A stretch of 64,000 nucleotides of DNA from positions 1 through 64,000 of the forward strand of contig NZ_VJZK01000005.1 of the NCBI RefSeq assembly GCF_007109225.1, read 5' to 3'. A program made the translations under genes and the position numbers. The stretch is from Flavobacterium sp. GT3R68 (lineage in GTDB: Bacteria > Bacteroidota > Bacteroidia > Flavobacteriales > Flavobacteriaceae). Positions 16,456 through 25,473 of this stretch are shown piece after piece. The notes under the pieces were generated by a model, which did not search any database, was not told the DNA's origin, and saw only the letters and a program-made list of their open reading frames with translations. Position 1 is the stretch's first letter. Each line of letters starts with the position of its first letter.

Positions 16456-18039
16456 TTATAAGATGATGAATTCGACTCTTCGGTCTGCATCTAATTCGGT
16501 TTTGGTACATTTTTCTTTGCAATTGGTGAGCGGTTGTGTTTCACCAAGTCCTTTTGCATTGACTCTGCTGGCATCGATACCGTTTTTAATCAGATACGAG
16601 CGCGTTTCCTGAGCTCTCTTTTCAGATAAGACTAAATTGTATTGATCGGAACCTTTATTGTCGGTATGGGCATTAATCATGATTTTCATCGTCGGATTTT
16701 CACTCAGCAGACTTACAATTTTGTTCAATGATAAGGTTGATTCTTTTTTAAGTGATGATTTGTCAAAGTCAAAATAAATTTTCTCAATCGAAATCATAGA
16801 CTTGCCTGCTTTCTCGACGATAACTGGTTTATTTTGATTTAAAGCGATGTCTACACGCGAATTTCCATTGTTGGAAGTGATAACCGGTAATTCAAATTTT
16901 TCATATCCGTCTTTGTCGGCAACGATAGTATATTTTTCTGAAGGTTCGATTTCAAAATCATACACACCATTCTCTCCCACAGTTTGAGTGGAAACAACAG
17001 TTCCTTCGTTATCCAATAAACTGACTTTAGCATTAGGCAACGCAATTTTACTTACCGACTCATGCACAATTCCACTTAGTCTTTGCTCGATTACGGTAAT
17101 TTCAAATTTGTAGATATCAAAAGAACCTAATGTGTTTACTCTGTTTGACGAAACAAACCCGTAGCTCTTGGAAGCCATAATGAAGGAAACTTCATCTGCT
17201 GCCGTATTGATAGTCTTACCTAAATTTAGGGGAGCTGAAAAACTGCTTTTTTTGATTTTGGATACAAATACATCCTGACCGCCAAAACCTGGATGTCCAT
17301 TGGATGAAAAGTATAAAGTTTTTAAATTCTGTGTTACATAGGGATGCGTCTCATTATTGGAAGTATTAATGGCTGCACCTAAATTAACTGGATTGACAGG
17401 ATATCCAAATTGGTCTAATTCGGCTGCATAAATATCAAAACCGCCAAAACCACCCGGCATATTGGACGAGAAATACATTGTTTTACCATCAGCTGTTACG
17501 ATAGGGTCTTCAATAGAATAATTAGGACTGTTCAATGGGATCGGTTCTTCATTAATCCATTTGCATCTGCAAACCGGATCGAAATCAGATTTATACAACT
17601 GATAATTGCTGGCGTTCTCTTTTTCACTTTTGGTGTAATAAATCACGTTTTCATCCGGGGAAAAAGCCAGTCCGCCCTGATTTCCGTTGGAACGGATTAA
17701 TCTGGAAAAAAATAATGGTTTGGAGAGGTTCCCGTATTTATCGATATTCAAACAATACAGATTGGTAAAAGGCTGTTGGGTCGCTTCATCTCTTCCGGCG
17801 CCAATTTCCCCTGTTTTTCTGGAAGAATACATGATGTATTTATTTTTGAAAAAAGTAGATCCTACTTCCGATAGTTTGGTGTTGATTGCAGTGTGAGATA
17901 TGGTGAACTTCAAATTGCTTTCCAATACTTCAGATTCTATACTATTCAAATCGGAAAGATTTTCGGAACCGGTAAAGGAGTCTTGGGCAAAATTAGTAAG
18001 GCTTATAAAAAATAGTATAATGACGGCATAATTTTTCAT
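16456..18039 (-). CDS. OmpA family protein with PD40 propeller repeats (PorE-like)
   Basis: A 527-residue periplasmic or outer-membrane-associated protein with a signal peptide (MKNYAVIILFFISLTNFAQ). From about residue 90 to 320 it has PD40/WD40-like repeats (FSPDENVIYYTK, GKTMYFSSNMPGGFGG, KTLYFSSNGHPGFGGQDVF). A carboxypeptidase-regulatory-like beta-sandwich covers about 325-400. The C-terminal OmpA peptidoglycan-binding domain (about 415-527) contains IYFDFDKSSL, INAHTDNKGSDQYNLVLSEKRA and ADRRVEF. This order resembles T9SS PorE minus its N-terminal TPR part, so it may tether an outer-membrane complex to peptidoglycan. The ATG at 18039 is preferred over 18054 because it starts the signal peptide directly. 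Confidence 0.88.
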   Translation of the reverse strand: MKNYAVIILFFISLTNFAQDSFTGSENLSDLNSIESEVLESNLKFTISHTAINTKLSEVGSTFFKNKYIMYSSRKTGEIGAGRDEATQQPFTNLYCLNIDKYGNLSKPLFFSRLIRSNGNQGGLAFSPDENVIYYTKSEKENASNYQLYKSDFDPVCRCKWINEEPIPLNSPNYSIEDPIVTADGKTMYFSSNMPGGFGGFDIYAAELDQFGYPVNPVNLGAAINTSNNETHPYVTQNLKTLYFSSNGHPGFGGQDVFVSKIKKSSFSAPLNLGKTINTAADEVSFIMASKSYGFVSSNRVNTLGSFDIYKFEITVIEQRLSGIVHESVSKIALPNAKVSLLDNEGTVVSTQTVGENGVYDFEIEPSEKYTIVADKDGYEKFELPVITSNNGNSRVDIALNQNKPVIVEKAGKSMISIEKIYFDFDKSSLKKESTLSLNKIVSLLSENPTMKIMINAHTDNKGSDQYNLVLSEKRAQETRSYLIKNGIDASRVNAKGLGETQPLTNCKEKCTKTELDADRRVEFIIL

Positions 18040-18233
18040 GTAAACAAAAGTCAAAAAAAGGTTAAAATTTTTACGGCACGAATATATGGTATTGCCATTT
18101 TTTTTAATAATCTTTTAGACAAGTGGCAGTAATACTCGATGAAATGCACTTTTTATACAGATAAGCCAAAAATATAGTTTTAATTTTAAAAGAATTTACT
18201 CTAAAAAATGATATAAATTGTGACAATGAAAAC

Positions 18234-18268
18234 AAAAAAGAGCCTTTTTGTTTGAAAAAGACTCTTTT
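18234..18268 (-). terminator. Terminator of the GH3/small-lipoprotein transcript
   Basis: A 14-bp stem with one mismatch (AAAAGAGCCTTTTT/AAAAAGACTCTTTT) has a 5-nt loop. On the minus strand it follows the small lipoprotein gene and ends in a T-rich run. Confidence 0.75.
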
Positions 18269-18285
18269 GAATAATAGATTTAGAT

Positions 18286-18426
18286 TTATGTAGTTCGGAT
18301 TTTTTTATCTGTTTCTTTTTTGGAAACATCAACACATCGCTTGCCGGGGCCACATTTCATTCGGTGCGGGCCGCAGGAAACTAAAACAGTTAGCGCGAAC
18401 GCCAGTAATAAGATTTTTTTTTTCAT
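18286..18426 (-). CDS. Small lipoprotein, 46 residues, coupled to the GH3 gene
   Basis: A short reading frame from ATG 18426 to TAA 18286. It encodes a lysine start, a hydrophobic core and a lipobox: MKKKILLLAFALTVLVSC, with the lipidated Cys at residue 18. The mature peptide is only about 29 residues and contains GPHRMKCGPGKRC, so two more cysteines sit at about 25 and 31. The ATG overlaps the GH3 stop codon as TAATG, which suggests translational coupling, and a terminator follows 17 bp after its stop. I do not recognise a function. The lipobox, coupling and terminator together argue that it is real. Confidence 0.65.
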   Translation of the reverse strand: MKKKILLLAFALTVLVSCGPHRMKCGPGKRCVDVSKKETDKKIRTT

Positions 18427-19946
18427 TATAGGTAAAGCTGTAATTTTTTCAGCTGTTCCAAATAATCTCTTTGATTGGAAAGTCGGGGAATCTTATGTTG
18501 TCCTCCTAATTTATCCTGATCTTTCAGCCAATCGTAAAATAGATTTGGTCTAGCCACGTTGATTACTAACGGATTAAGTGTCATATTATTGTATCGCTTC
18601 GCTTCATAATCAGAATTTAACGACTGTAACGTTTCATCCAATACTCTTTGGAATAATTGAATGTCGGCTGGATTCTGTTTAAATTCGATAATCCATTCAT
18701 GTGCGCCCTTCTCTTTGTCTTTCATGAAAACCGGGGCGACAGTATAATCAACGACTTCGGTTTGCGTGATCTGACAGGCTTTGGCAATAGCCTGATCCGA
18801 GTTTTCGACCATCAGTTCTTCGCCAAAAACATTGATATGGTGTTTTGTTCTTCCCGTCACACGGATTTTGTAAGGACTCAATGAGGTGAAACGCACCGTA
18901 TCGCCGATCATATATCGCCATAACCCGGAGTTGGTTGTAATAACGATGGCGTAATTTTTATTCAGGCTTACTTCCGATAAGGGTATCGCTTTTTCATTTA
19001 CAGTTCCGAAAGTATCCATCGGGATGAATTCATAGAAAATTCCATAATCCAGCATTAATAATAGGTCATTGGAATAATTCAAATCCTGAATGGCAAAAAA
19101 GCCTTCCGACGCATTGTATATTTCGTAATATTTGAAATCTTTTTTTGGCAGTATTTTTTGGTATTGTTCGCGATAAGGATCAAAACTAACGCCGCCATGA
19201 AAATAAACCTCAAGGCTGGGCCAGACTTCCAGTAAATTTTGCCGTCCGGTTTTTTCGAGGACCTTGTTCATTAATACCAACATCCAGGATGGAACGCCGG
19301 CAAAACTGGTCACATTTTCGTTTGTTGTTTCATTGATGATGGCGGCAATCTTGGATTCCCATTCGCTCATCAGTGAGACTTTATTGCTGGGCGTACTGCT
19401 GTATTCCGCCCAAATTGGCATATTTTCAATCAGGATAGCAGATAAATCCCCGAAAAAAGTATTGTTATCTTCATAAATCTGTTTGCTTCCGCCCAAGCGC
19501 AGACTTTTGCCAGTAAATAATTCGGAGTTTTCATTATTGTTAAGATAGAGACACAGTAAATCTTTGCTGCCTTTATAATGACAATTCTCTAATGCTTCCG
19601 AGCTTACAGGGATAAATTTACTTTTGGCATTGGTGGTTCCGCTTGATTTGGCAAACCATTTTATGGGTGTATTCCAGATTACATTTTGTTCCCCTTTTCG
19701 TGTTAGTTCAATCAAAGGCTCAATATCTTCATAACTGGAAATAGGAATTCTCTCCGTAAATGTCCGATAGGTTTTTATCGAAGAAAAATCATTTTTTTTA
19801 CCGATAACCGTATTTTCTGAAGAACGCAGTAAGTTCATCAGCAATTCTTCCTGCACCTCATTCGGGTATTTTATAAACAACTCAATCTGATGAATGCGTT
19901 GTTTTAAAACCCAGGAAGCAAAAGAGTTGATTATCGATAGTGGCAT
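18426..19946 (-). CDS. GH3 auxin-responsive promoter family protein (acyl-adenylating/acyl-amide synthetase-like)
   Basis: A 506-residue cytoplasmic protein of the GH3 superfamily, related to ANL acyl-adenylating enzymes. Visible features are the phosphate-loop-like KSSGTTNAKSKFIPVS near residue 95, VTSFAGVPSWMLVL, VYFHGGVSFDPY, the YNASEGFFAIQD element, LWRYMIGDTVRF, and RTKHHINVFGEELMVENSDQAI. Plant GH3 enzymes join acyl acids to amino acids. The substrate of the Bacteroidota homologues is unknown. It is first in a two-gene unit with the small lipoprotein gene. Confidence 0.9.
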   Translation of the reverse strand: MPLSIINSFASWVLKQRIHQIELFIKYPNEVQEELLMNLLRSSENTVIGKKNDFSSIKTYRTFTERIPISSYEDIEPLIELTRKGEQNVIWNTPIKWFAKSSGTTNAKSKFIPVSSEALENCHYKGSKDLLCLYLNNNENSELFTGKSLRLGGSKQIYEDNNTFFGDLSAILIENMPIWAEYSSTPSNKVSLMSEWESKIAAIINETTNENVTSFAGVPSWMLVLMNKVLEKTGRQNLLEVWPSLEVYFHGGVSFDPYREQYQKILPKKDFKYYEIYNASEGFFAIQDLNYSNDLLLMLDYGIFYEFIPMDTFGTVNEKAIPLSEVSLNKNYAIVITTNSGLWRYMIGDTVRFTSLSPYKIRVTGRTKHHINVFGEELMVENSDQAIAKACQITQTEVVDYTVAPVFMKDKEKGAHEWIIEFKQNPADIQLFQRVLDETLQSLNSDYEAKRYNNMTLNPLVINVARPNLFYDWLKDQDKLGGQHKIPRLSNQRDYLEQLKKLQLYL

Positions 19947-20030
19947 TTTTTATTGATGAATTTGTAATTATGATTAAAGTAATTGCAAACTTTGTAACTT
20001 TACAACTTTATCAAAAATAGCAAAAAAAAG

Positions 20031-20825
20031 ATGCAATACGAAGGCGTACTTACAAAAATGCAAACCGAGTTTGAAAAGCCAATTCAATATTATTTGATTT
20101 TTGATAATAGTTTCCTGAATGTCAATCAATTATTGAATAAGGAAGTGGAGATTACATTCAAAGGCCATCAATGCCTGAATTGCAGCAAGAGGAAAAAAAT
20201 CTATCGTCAGGGATTTTGTTACGACTGTTTTTACAGTAGTCCCGCTGTTGGCGATTGGATTATGAGACCGGAATTGAGTACGGCCCATCTCGGGATACAA
20301 GATCGGGATTTGGCCTATGAAGAAAGAGTACAGTTACAGCCTCATATTGTATATTTGGCTTTGTCCGGCGGTATGAAAGTTGGAGTAACCCGAAAAACTC
20401 AAGTGCCGACGCGTTGGATAGACCAAGGAGCAAGCGAAGCCATTGCCATTGTTGAAGTCCCCAACCGATATCTGGCGGGAATAACCGAAGTCGCACTTAA
20501 AAATTACTATGCAGATAAAACCAACTGGAAACGGATGCTACAGGAAATGGCAACTGTTGGTAATTTGATTGAAGAAAGACTGAAATTGGAAAACCTGATT
20601 CCGGAAGAGGTACGCGAATATTTCCATTTGGATAAAAATGATGTTTATACTATGGAATATATGGTAATCCAATATCCAAAAAAAATCAACAGCCTGAACT
20701 TGGATACCAAATCATATTTTAAAGGAAAACTGATGGGTGTCAAAGGACAATACCTGATTTTTGAAGACGGGACCGTTTTTAATGTCAGAAGCCATGAAGG
20801 GTATGTCGTAGAAATTAATGTATAA
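20031..20825 (+). CDS. DUF2797 domain-containing protein with zinc-ribbon-like cysteines
   Basis: A 264-residue soluble protein. An N-terminal strand region is followed by a four-Cys cluster at about 48, 51, 63 and 66 (CLNC...GFCYDC), a probable zinc site. Then comes HIVYLALSGGMKVGVTRKTQVPTRWIDQGA. This Y-x(n)-KVGVTR...R-W pattern is reminiscent of the GIY-YIG core, a resemblance I infer only from motif spacing. The function is unknown. It stands alone, divergent from GH3 and convergent with the AsmA-like gene. Confidence 0.85.
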   Translation: MQYEGVLTKMQTEFEKPIQYYLIFDNSFLNVNQLLNKEVEITFKGHQCLNCSKRKKIYRQGFCYDCFYSSPAVGDWIMRPELSTAHLGIQDRDLAYEERVQLQPHIVYLALSGGMKVGVTRKTQVPTRWIDQGASEAIAIVEVPNRYLAGITEVALKNYYADKTNWKRMLQEMATVGNLIEERLKLENLIPEEVREYFHLDKNDVYTMEYMVIQYPKKINSLNLDTKSYFKGKLMGVKGQYLIFEDGTVFNVRSHEGYVVEINV

Positions 20826-20864
20826 AAAAACACCTGCTACAATTGATTTGAAGCAGGTGTTTTT
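20824..20864. terminator. Bidirectional terminator between DUF2797 and the AsmA-like gene
   Basis: A 13-bp perfect stem AAAAACACCTGCT/AGCAGGTGTTTTT has a 13-nt loop and lies between two converging genes. Confidence 0.85.
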
Positions 20865-20881
20865 GATTTTAGTTTCGGAAA

Positions 20882-23476
20882 TTAAGGCGTTTTAGGTTCC
20901 TCTTTTTTCTTTTTACCAAACAAATCTTTTATTGCATTTGTAGCCTGGGTCTTGATGTCTTTTGGTGGCGCCGGGGTATTGGTTTTGGTAGTGTCCTTAT
21001 CTTTTGGTTTGGTTCCACCAAGCAAACCGCCCAATGCACTGGTGCCTTGATTGATCAACTGGTCTTTTTGTTGTTTTAACAACTGCGTAGCCAAATTATT
21101 TACAGCCTGTTTCATGTCGGTGGAAACTTTCGGATTCTTAAAATTTCCGGTAAGTCCGGCATTGATTGGAATGTTTTCTAATTTTTTTGCTTCAGCAGGA
21201 GTTAATTTCGCTAATAATTTAGTTACTTCCGATCCTAGATATTTTGCAGGTACATCAAATTTTAAATCGTATTTCATGGATTGGTCGAAACCATGGGCGC
21301 CACCAACAGTAATTTTGATGTCCTGATACTTCAGGTCAAACGGTCTCACATTTACTTTACCATCCTTAAAAGTGATTGCGGCTTTCAAATCATTCAGATT
21401 CAATTTACTGACATCGATGAATTTTAAGTTGGAACCCAAAGTGGTCAATATTTGCGAATTATTCGAATTTACGGTTGTCGAAAGCAATTGGGCCAACAAG
21501 TCGCCGGTCACAGTTTTCAAATCCGGCGTCATTTCTTTGGCATCCAGATTTCCCGATAATTTGATGTTCGAATTTAATTTTCCGTTGATGATTCCCGCAA
21601 TTGGAGCAATTTTTTTAAGCATATCTAATTGGGTAAACGTCTGAGCAATATCCACTGAATTTAATCCAAGTATCATATTGAAAACCGGAACTTTTCCTTT
21701 TGTCGAAACATTTCCGTTCACACCGATTGTCCCTCCGAAAATAGATGATTTCACATTTTCCAGCGTCACTTTTTCATCCTTCACTATTAATTTTCCGGAA
21801 ACGTCTTTCAATATCAGATTGTCGTAAAGGACTGTATTGGCTCTGGCCGTCAATGTACAGTTAAGGAACGCCGGTATTTTCATTGCCTCTTTTGGTTTGG
21901 CTGCTCCTTTTGGATCTTCTGTAGTCATAAAATCCGATACCGCCAATTGATTGCATTGCAAGTTGAAATTACCTTTCAGTTCCTGATCTTTAAACAGAAA
22001 CCCATAAAAATTCTCCAAAACCCCCGTTACATTTAAATCGCTTTTACCGGTTGTGGCATTAAACTGCTGTAAATTGACACGGCTCGGATTGAATTGTACT
22101 GCGGCCTGATGAATATTCAATGCTTTGCCATTTTCATCGGTATATTTGAACTGGGACAGACTCATCGTGCCCGAATTATAGATGTTCTCATACTGGCTTT
22201 TTTCAACCGATTGCATATCAAATTTTGTCACGACATCCGCTTTCAGGATTCCGGATAGTGGCTTGTCCATTTTTATAGGGTAAGCCTTTGATAAATTAGC
22301 CAAGTTTATGGTTCCTTTTAAAGCCGCGTCTACCAATGGATTTACCGTAATATTTTTAATATTGGCTTTCGCATTGAAAACATCCTGGTCAATCTGGAAG
22401 GACAATTGATCCAGATTTACATAAGTATCATTAAGAATTCCGGTTTCATTGATGATTTTGGTGTCAATGATGATGTTTTCTACCGTTTTTGGTAAATTAG
22501 GATATTTGAAAGAGGCATTGTTCGATGCAATTTTCACGTTAAATTGGGGAACCGTTGTGTCGGAATACAATCCTTTTGCAAAACCGGACACAGTAAAATC
22601 CCCGGAGGTTTTCACATCTTTCAAACTGCCGGAATAGGCCGATGGAATCAGCCCCAAAAAGTTTTGGAAAGAGGAAGTTGGCGTTTTGAAGGTCAGGTCG
22701 TATTGCTGCCCGGTTTCCACTAATTGGATGAAACCATCAAATTCCAGTGGTAATTGGTTGATTAATGCTTTGTTCATTTTGAAAGAATATTTGCTTTTAT
22801 CCAAATCAATCCCTAAAACGGCATCGAGGGTCAAAGGTACTTTATTCATATAATTGATTTTGTCCATATCCAGCGATATCCGAGCTGTGGATTTTGTAAC
22901 CAAATCCAATTTGGAGGCCGCAAAATCTCCTGTTCCGGAATGGTTCAGGCTGTCAATTTTCATTTTTATTTTGGATGCCTCATCAAAATATTTGAAAGTA
23001 TAATTCTCGATTGTGTACTCTTTGATTTTTAAAGATAAAGGATCACTTTTACCGTCACGTTTGTCTTTGTCCTTTAAGGCGATATCAAAATTACCTATTC
23101 CGTCTTTATTGAAAATGATATTGATTAATCCGTTTTTAGAAGAAATAGCCTCAATATTCATGGCTTCATCTTTTCCTTTAAAAAGTTCCCTTATGGACAT
23201 TTTTAGATTTAATTCGCCTAAATACACCAAAGTATCGCCGGCAAACGGAGCTTTATTAAGGATGCTCAATTTATCTATTGTAACATTTGCCTGAGGAAAA
23301 CTCTTGAACAAACTCAAATCGGCATCGGCAAAAGCGACCGTCGCATCCAAATTTTCATTGATGGTAGCGGCGATTTTTGCTTTTATCTGATCCTGAAAAA
23401 AGTAGGGGATAGCGAATAGAGCTATGGCTAATAGTAAAATTAAAATTCCTATTATTTTTAAAATTTTCTTTATCAT
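20882..23476 (-). CDS. AsmA-like family protein
   Basis: An 864-residue protein with an N-terminal transmembrane anchor (IIGILILLLAIALFAIPYFF). It is followed by the AsmA signature IKAKIAATINENLDATVAFADADLSLFKSFPQANV and a very long beta-strand-rich region typical of the AsmA/TamB/YhdP superfamily. Those proteins form groove-like bridges thought to carry phospholipid between membranes. The AsmA C-terminal-type region lies around residues 600-790 (INGKLNSNIKLSGNLDA, DGKVNVRPFDLKYQDIKI). A Lys/Pro/Thr-rich tail (KPKDKDTTKTNTPAPPK) ends the protein. Bacteroidota encode several such proteins; the exact cargo is not known. Confidence 0.88.
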   Translation of the reverse strand: MIKKILKIIGILILLLAIALFAIPYFFQDQIKAKIAATINENLDATVAFADADLSLFKSFPQANVTIDKLSILNKAPFAGDTLVYLGELNLKMSIRELFKGKDEAMNIEAISSKNGLINIIFNKDGIGNFDIALKDKDKRDGKSDPLSLKIKEYTIENYTFKYFDEASKIKMKIDSLNHSGTGDFAASKLDLVTKSTARISLDMDKINYMNKVPLTLDAVLGIDLDKSKYSFKMNKALINQLPLEFDGFIQLVETGQQYDLTFKTPTSSFQNFLGLIPSAYSGSLKDVKTSGDFTVSGFAKGLYSDTTVPQFNVKIASNNASFKYPNLPKTVENIIIDTKIINETGILNDTYVNLDQLSFQIDQDVFNAKANIKNITVNPLVDAALKGTINLANLSKAYPIKMDKPLSGILKADVVTKFDMQSVEKSQYENIYNSGTMSLSQFKYTDENGKALNIHQAAVQFNPSRVNLQQFNATTGKSDLNVTGVLENFYGFLFKDQELKGNFNLQCNQLAVSDFMTTEDPKGAAKPKEAMKIPAFLNCTLTARANTVLYDNLILKDVSGKLIVKDEKVTLENVKSSIFGGTIGVNGNVSTKGKVPVFNMILGLNSVDIAQTFTQLDMLKKIAPIAGIINGKLNSNIKLSGNLDAKEMTPDLKTVTGDLLAQLLSTTVNSNNSQILTTLGSNLKFIDVSKLNLNDLKAAITFKDGKVNVRPFDLKYQDIKITVGGAHGFDQSMKYDLKFDVPAKYLGSEVTKLLAKLTPAEAKKLENIPINAGLTGNFKNPKVSTDMKQAVNNLATQLLKQQKDQLINQGTSALGGLLGGTKPKDKDTTKTNTPAPPKDIKTQATNAIKDLFGKKKKEEPKTP

Positions 23477-23512
23477 GGCTGTAAATTTGTGATATGCTAA
23501 ATTATTAAATAA

Positions 23513-23550
23513 AAAGCCAACTTATCTAAAAAATTAAACAAGTTGGCTTT
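23513..23550 (-). terminator. Terminator after sppA
   Basis: An 11-bp perfect stem AAAGCCAACTT/AAGTTGGCTTT has a 16-nt loop, followed on the minus strand by a T-rich run. Confidence 0.75.
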
Positions 23551-23571
23551 ATGATACTAGTTGTATAAAGG

Positions 23572-25335
23572 TTACTTGATGTTGATTTCATAAGGCATCA
23601 CCGCTTGAACTCCTTTTTTCTCGCTCATTTTTCGGATTTGTTCAATTACCCGGTAATTTTCTTCGCCTACTTCCTCCTTGATGAAACTTTCTTTTGATTT
23701 TATAAAAGGAACACCCAAGTTAGACAACAGATCGCGGAGATTCTTCTCGTATGTCGGGAAATTTTGGGTTTTGTAATTTTTTACTTTAGATAAAGTCGCT
23801 GCATGTTTCAATGCTTCATCCATACCACCGATTTTGTCAACCAATCCAATTTTTAAAGCTTCAGCACCAGACCAAACTCTTCCTTGAGCAATAGCGTCTA
23901 CTTGCGCGAAAGTCATTTTTCTTCCGGCGGCAACGCGATTAACAAAAGTGGTATAAATCCTTTCGACACTTTCCTGTGTTACGGCTCTGAATTTGTCATC
24001 CAAAGGTTTGAAAACACTGTAATCGGCTGCATTTTGATGCGTATTCACCTGCTCCACATGAATCCCGATTTTATTTGTTAATGGTGCAAAATTTGGCAAC
24101 GTCCCAAAAACACCGATAGAGCCGGTGATGGTATTGCTTTCGGCAAAAATCGTATTGGCGTTGCAGGCTATATAATACCCTCCCGAAGCCGCCAGATTCC
24201 CCATCGAAACTACGACGGGTTTTACTTTTTTGGTCAGTTCAATTTCACGCCAGATTAAATCCGATGTCAGCGCATTTCCCCCTGGACTGTCGATGCGCAG
24301 TACGATTGCTTTTACATTTTTGTCTTTTCGGGCTTCCTGAAGCGAACGACGCATAGAGCCTTCTCCGATATAATTCACATCGCCTTCACCACTGCCGATT
24401 TCTCCCTGCGCATAAATAATAGCAATTTTATCTTTTGCAGACTCTTTGGTTGAAGTTGTCGCCACATTTTCGGCATAATCGAGGATTGAGACTTTCTTGT
24501 AGTCTTCGTCCTTATCTACTTTCAATGCTTTTCTTATATCATCATGGTACACATCTTCGTAAGCGATTTTGTCTACCAATTTCTGTGCTTTTGCCATTTC
24601 CGGAGTTCGTCCCAATAAACCATTCGCGATTGCGTTCAAATTCGTTACAGAAATTTTTCTACTTTTCGAAATGTCGCTCACCATCGAATTCCATACCGAA
24701 TTTAGTAATACAGTAATTTGTTCCCGATTGGCATCACTCATTTTGTTTTCCAAAAACGGTTCTACGGCACTTTTATATTTGCCATGACGGATAACTTCCA
24801 TTTTCAAACCGGATTTCTCCTGAAAATCTTTAAAGAATAAAATTTCTGATGATAATCCTTTGAAATCCAATTCGCCCACGGGATTGATATAAATCTGGTC
24901 CGCAACCGAATTCAGATAATATTCTTTTTGGGTATACATGTTGGAATAAGCCAATACAAACTTTCCTGATTTCTTGAAGTCTTCCAATGCTGCTCTTAAG
25001 TTTTTGATTTGGGCCATACCTAAATGCGATTCATCGTTCAGGATTGAAATCCCTTTGATTTTAGTATCCGTTTTGGCTACATCAATGGCGTGGATGACAT
25101 CGGACAGGCCATCATGGTGGACTTCGAAATAATCAAAATCCTTGAAGTTGAATTTCCCGCCATAATCATTTCTGACTTTGGACAAATCCAATTCAATAAC
25201 TGAATTCCGGTCTACTGAAACATGTTCTGAGCTTCCGCCAAAAACAGCTGCAATGAATAGAATTCCGAAAAAGAACAGCATGCAAAAAATAAAAAGCCCC
25301 ACTATGGTTGCCAGTACATTTCCTAAAAATTTCAT
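23572..25335 (-). CDS. sppA: Signal peptide peptidase SppA, 67-kDa type
   Basis: Membrane-anchored serine protease that degrades cleaved signal peptides. The 587-residue protein has an N-terminal membrane segment (VGLFIFCMLFFFGILFIAAVF) and two tandem S49 domains. The catalytic Lys lies in the first (RHGKYKSAVEPF, about residue 200). The Ser lies in the second (VSMGNLAASGGYYIACNA, about residue 390). This Lys/Ser split is typical of the long SppA form. A -7 box at 25437-25444 suggests a leader of about 95 nt. A terminator follows. Confidence 0.95.
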   Translation of the reverse strand: MKFLGNVLATIVGLFIFCMLFFFGILFIAAVFGGSSEHVSVDRNSVIELDLSKVRNDYGGKFNFKDFDYFEVHHDGLSDVIHAIDVAKTDTKIKGISILNDESHLGMAQIKNLRAALEDFKKSGKFVLAYSNMYTQKEYYLNSVADQIYINPVGELDFKGLSSEILFFKDFQEKSGLKMEVIRHGKYKSAVEPFLENKMSDANREQITVLLNSVWNSMVSDISKSRKISVTNLNAIANGLLGRTPEMAKAQKLVDKIAYEDVYHDDIRKALKVDKDEDYKKVSILDYAENVATTSTKESAKDKIAIIYAQGEIGSGEGDVNYIGEGSMRRSLQEARKDKNVKAIVLRIDSPGGNALTSDLIWREIELTKKVKPVVVSMGNLAASGGYYIACNANTIFAESNTITGSIGVFGTLPNFAPLTNKIGIHVEQVNTHQNAADYSVFKPLDDKFRAVTQESVERIYTTFVNRVAAGRKMTFAQVDAIAQGRVWSGAEALKIGLVDKIGGMDEALKHAATLSKVKNYKTQNFPTYEKNLRDLLSNLGVPFIKSKESFIKEEVGEENYRVIEQIRKMSEKKGVQAVMPYEINIK

Positions 25336-25436
25336 ATGATTTTTTGTAATAAGACGGATTGCTGTCAGAAAAGTTACGCGCCGTCTGTTTTAATTTTATA
25401 AAAAATAAATTTATTAACAGTCTGTGCAAATATACT

Positions 25437-25444
25437 TCTATTCT
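25437..25444 (-). promoter_or_regulatory. -7 box for sppA
   Basis: Minus-strand TATATTTG is an exact TAnnTTTG in the divergent gap between sppA and the folK fusion gene. Confidence 0.5.
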
Positions 25445-25473
25445 AAAATTCTTTTAGTTAATTTGTGGTTAAT

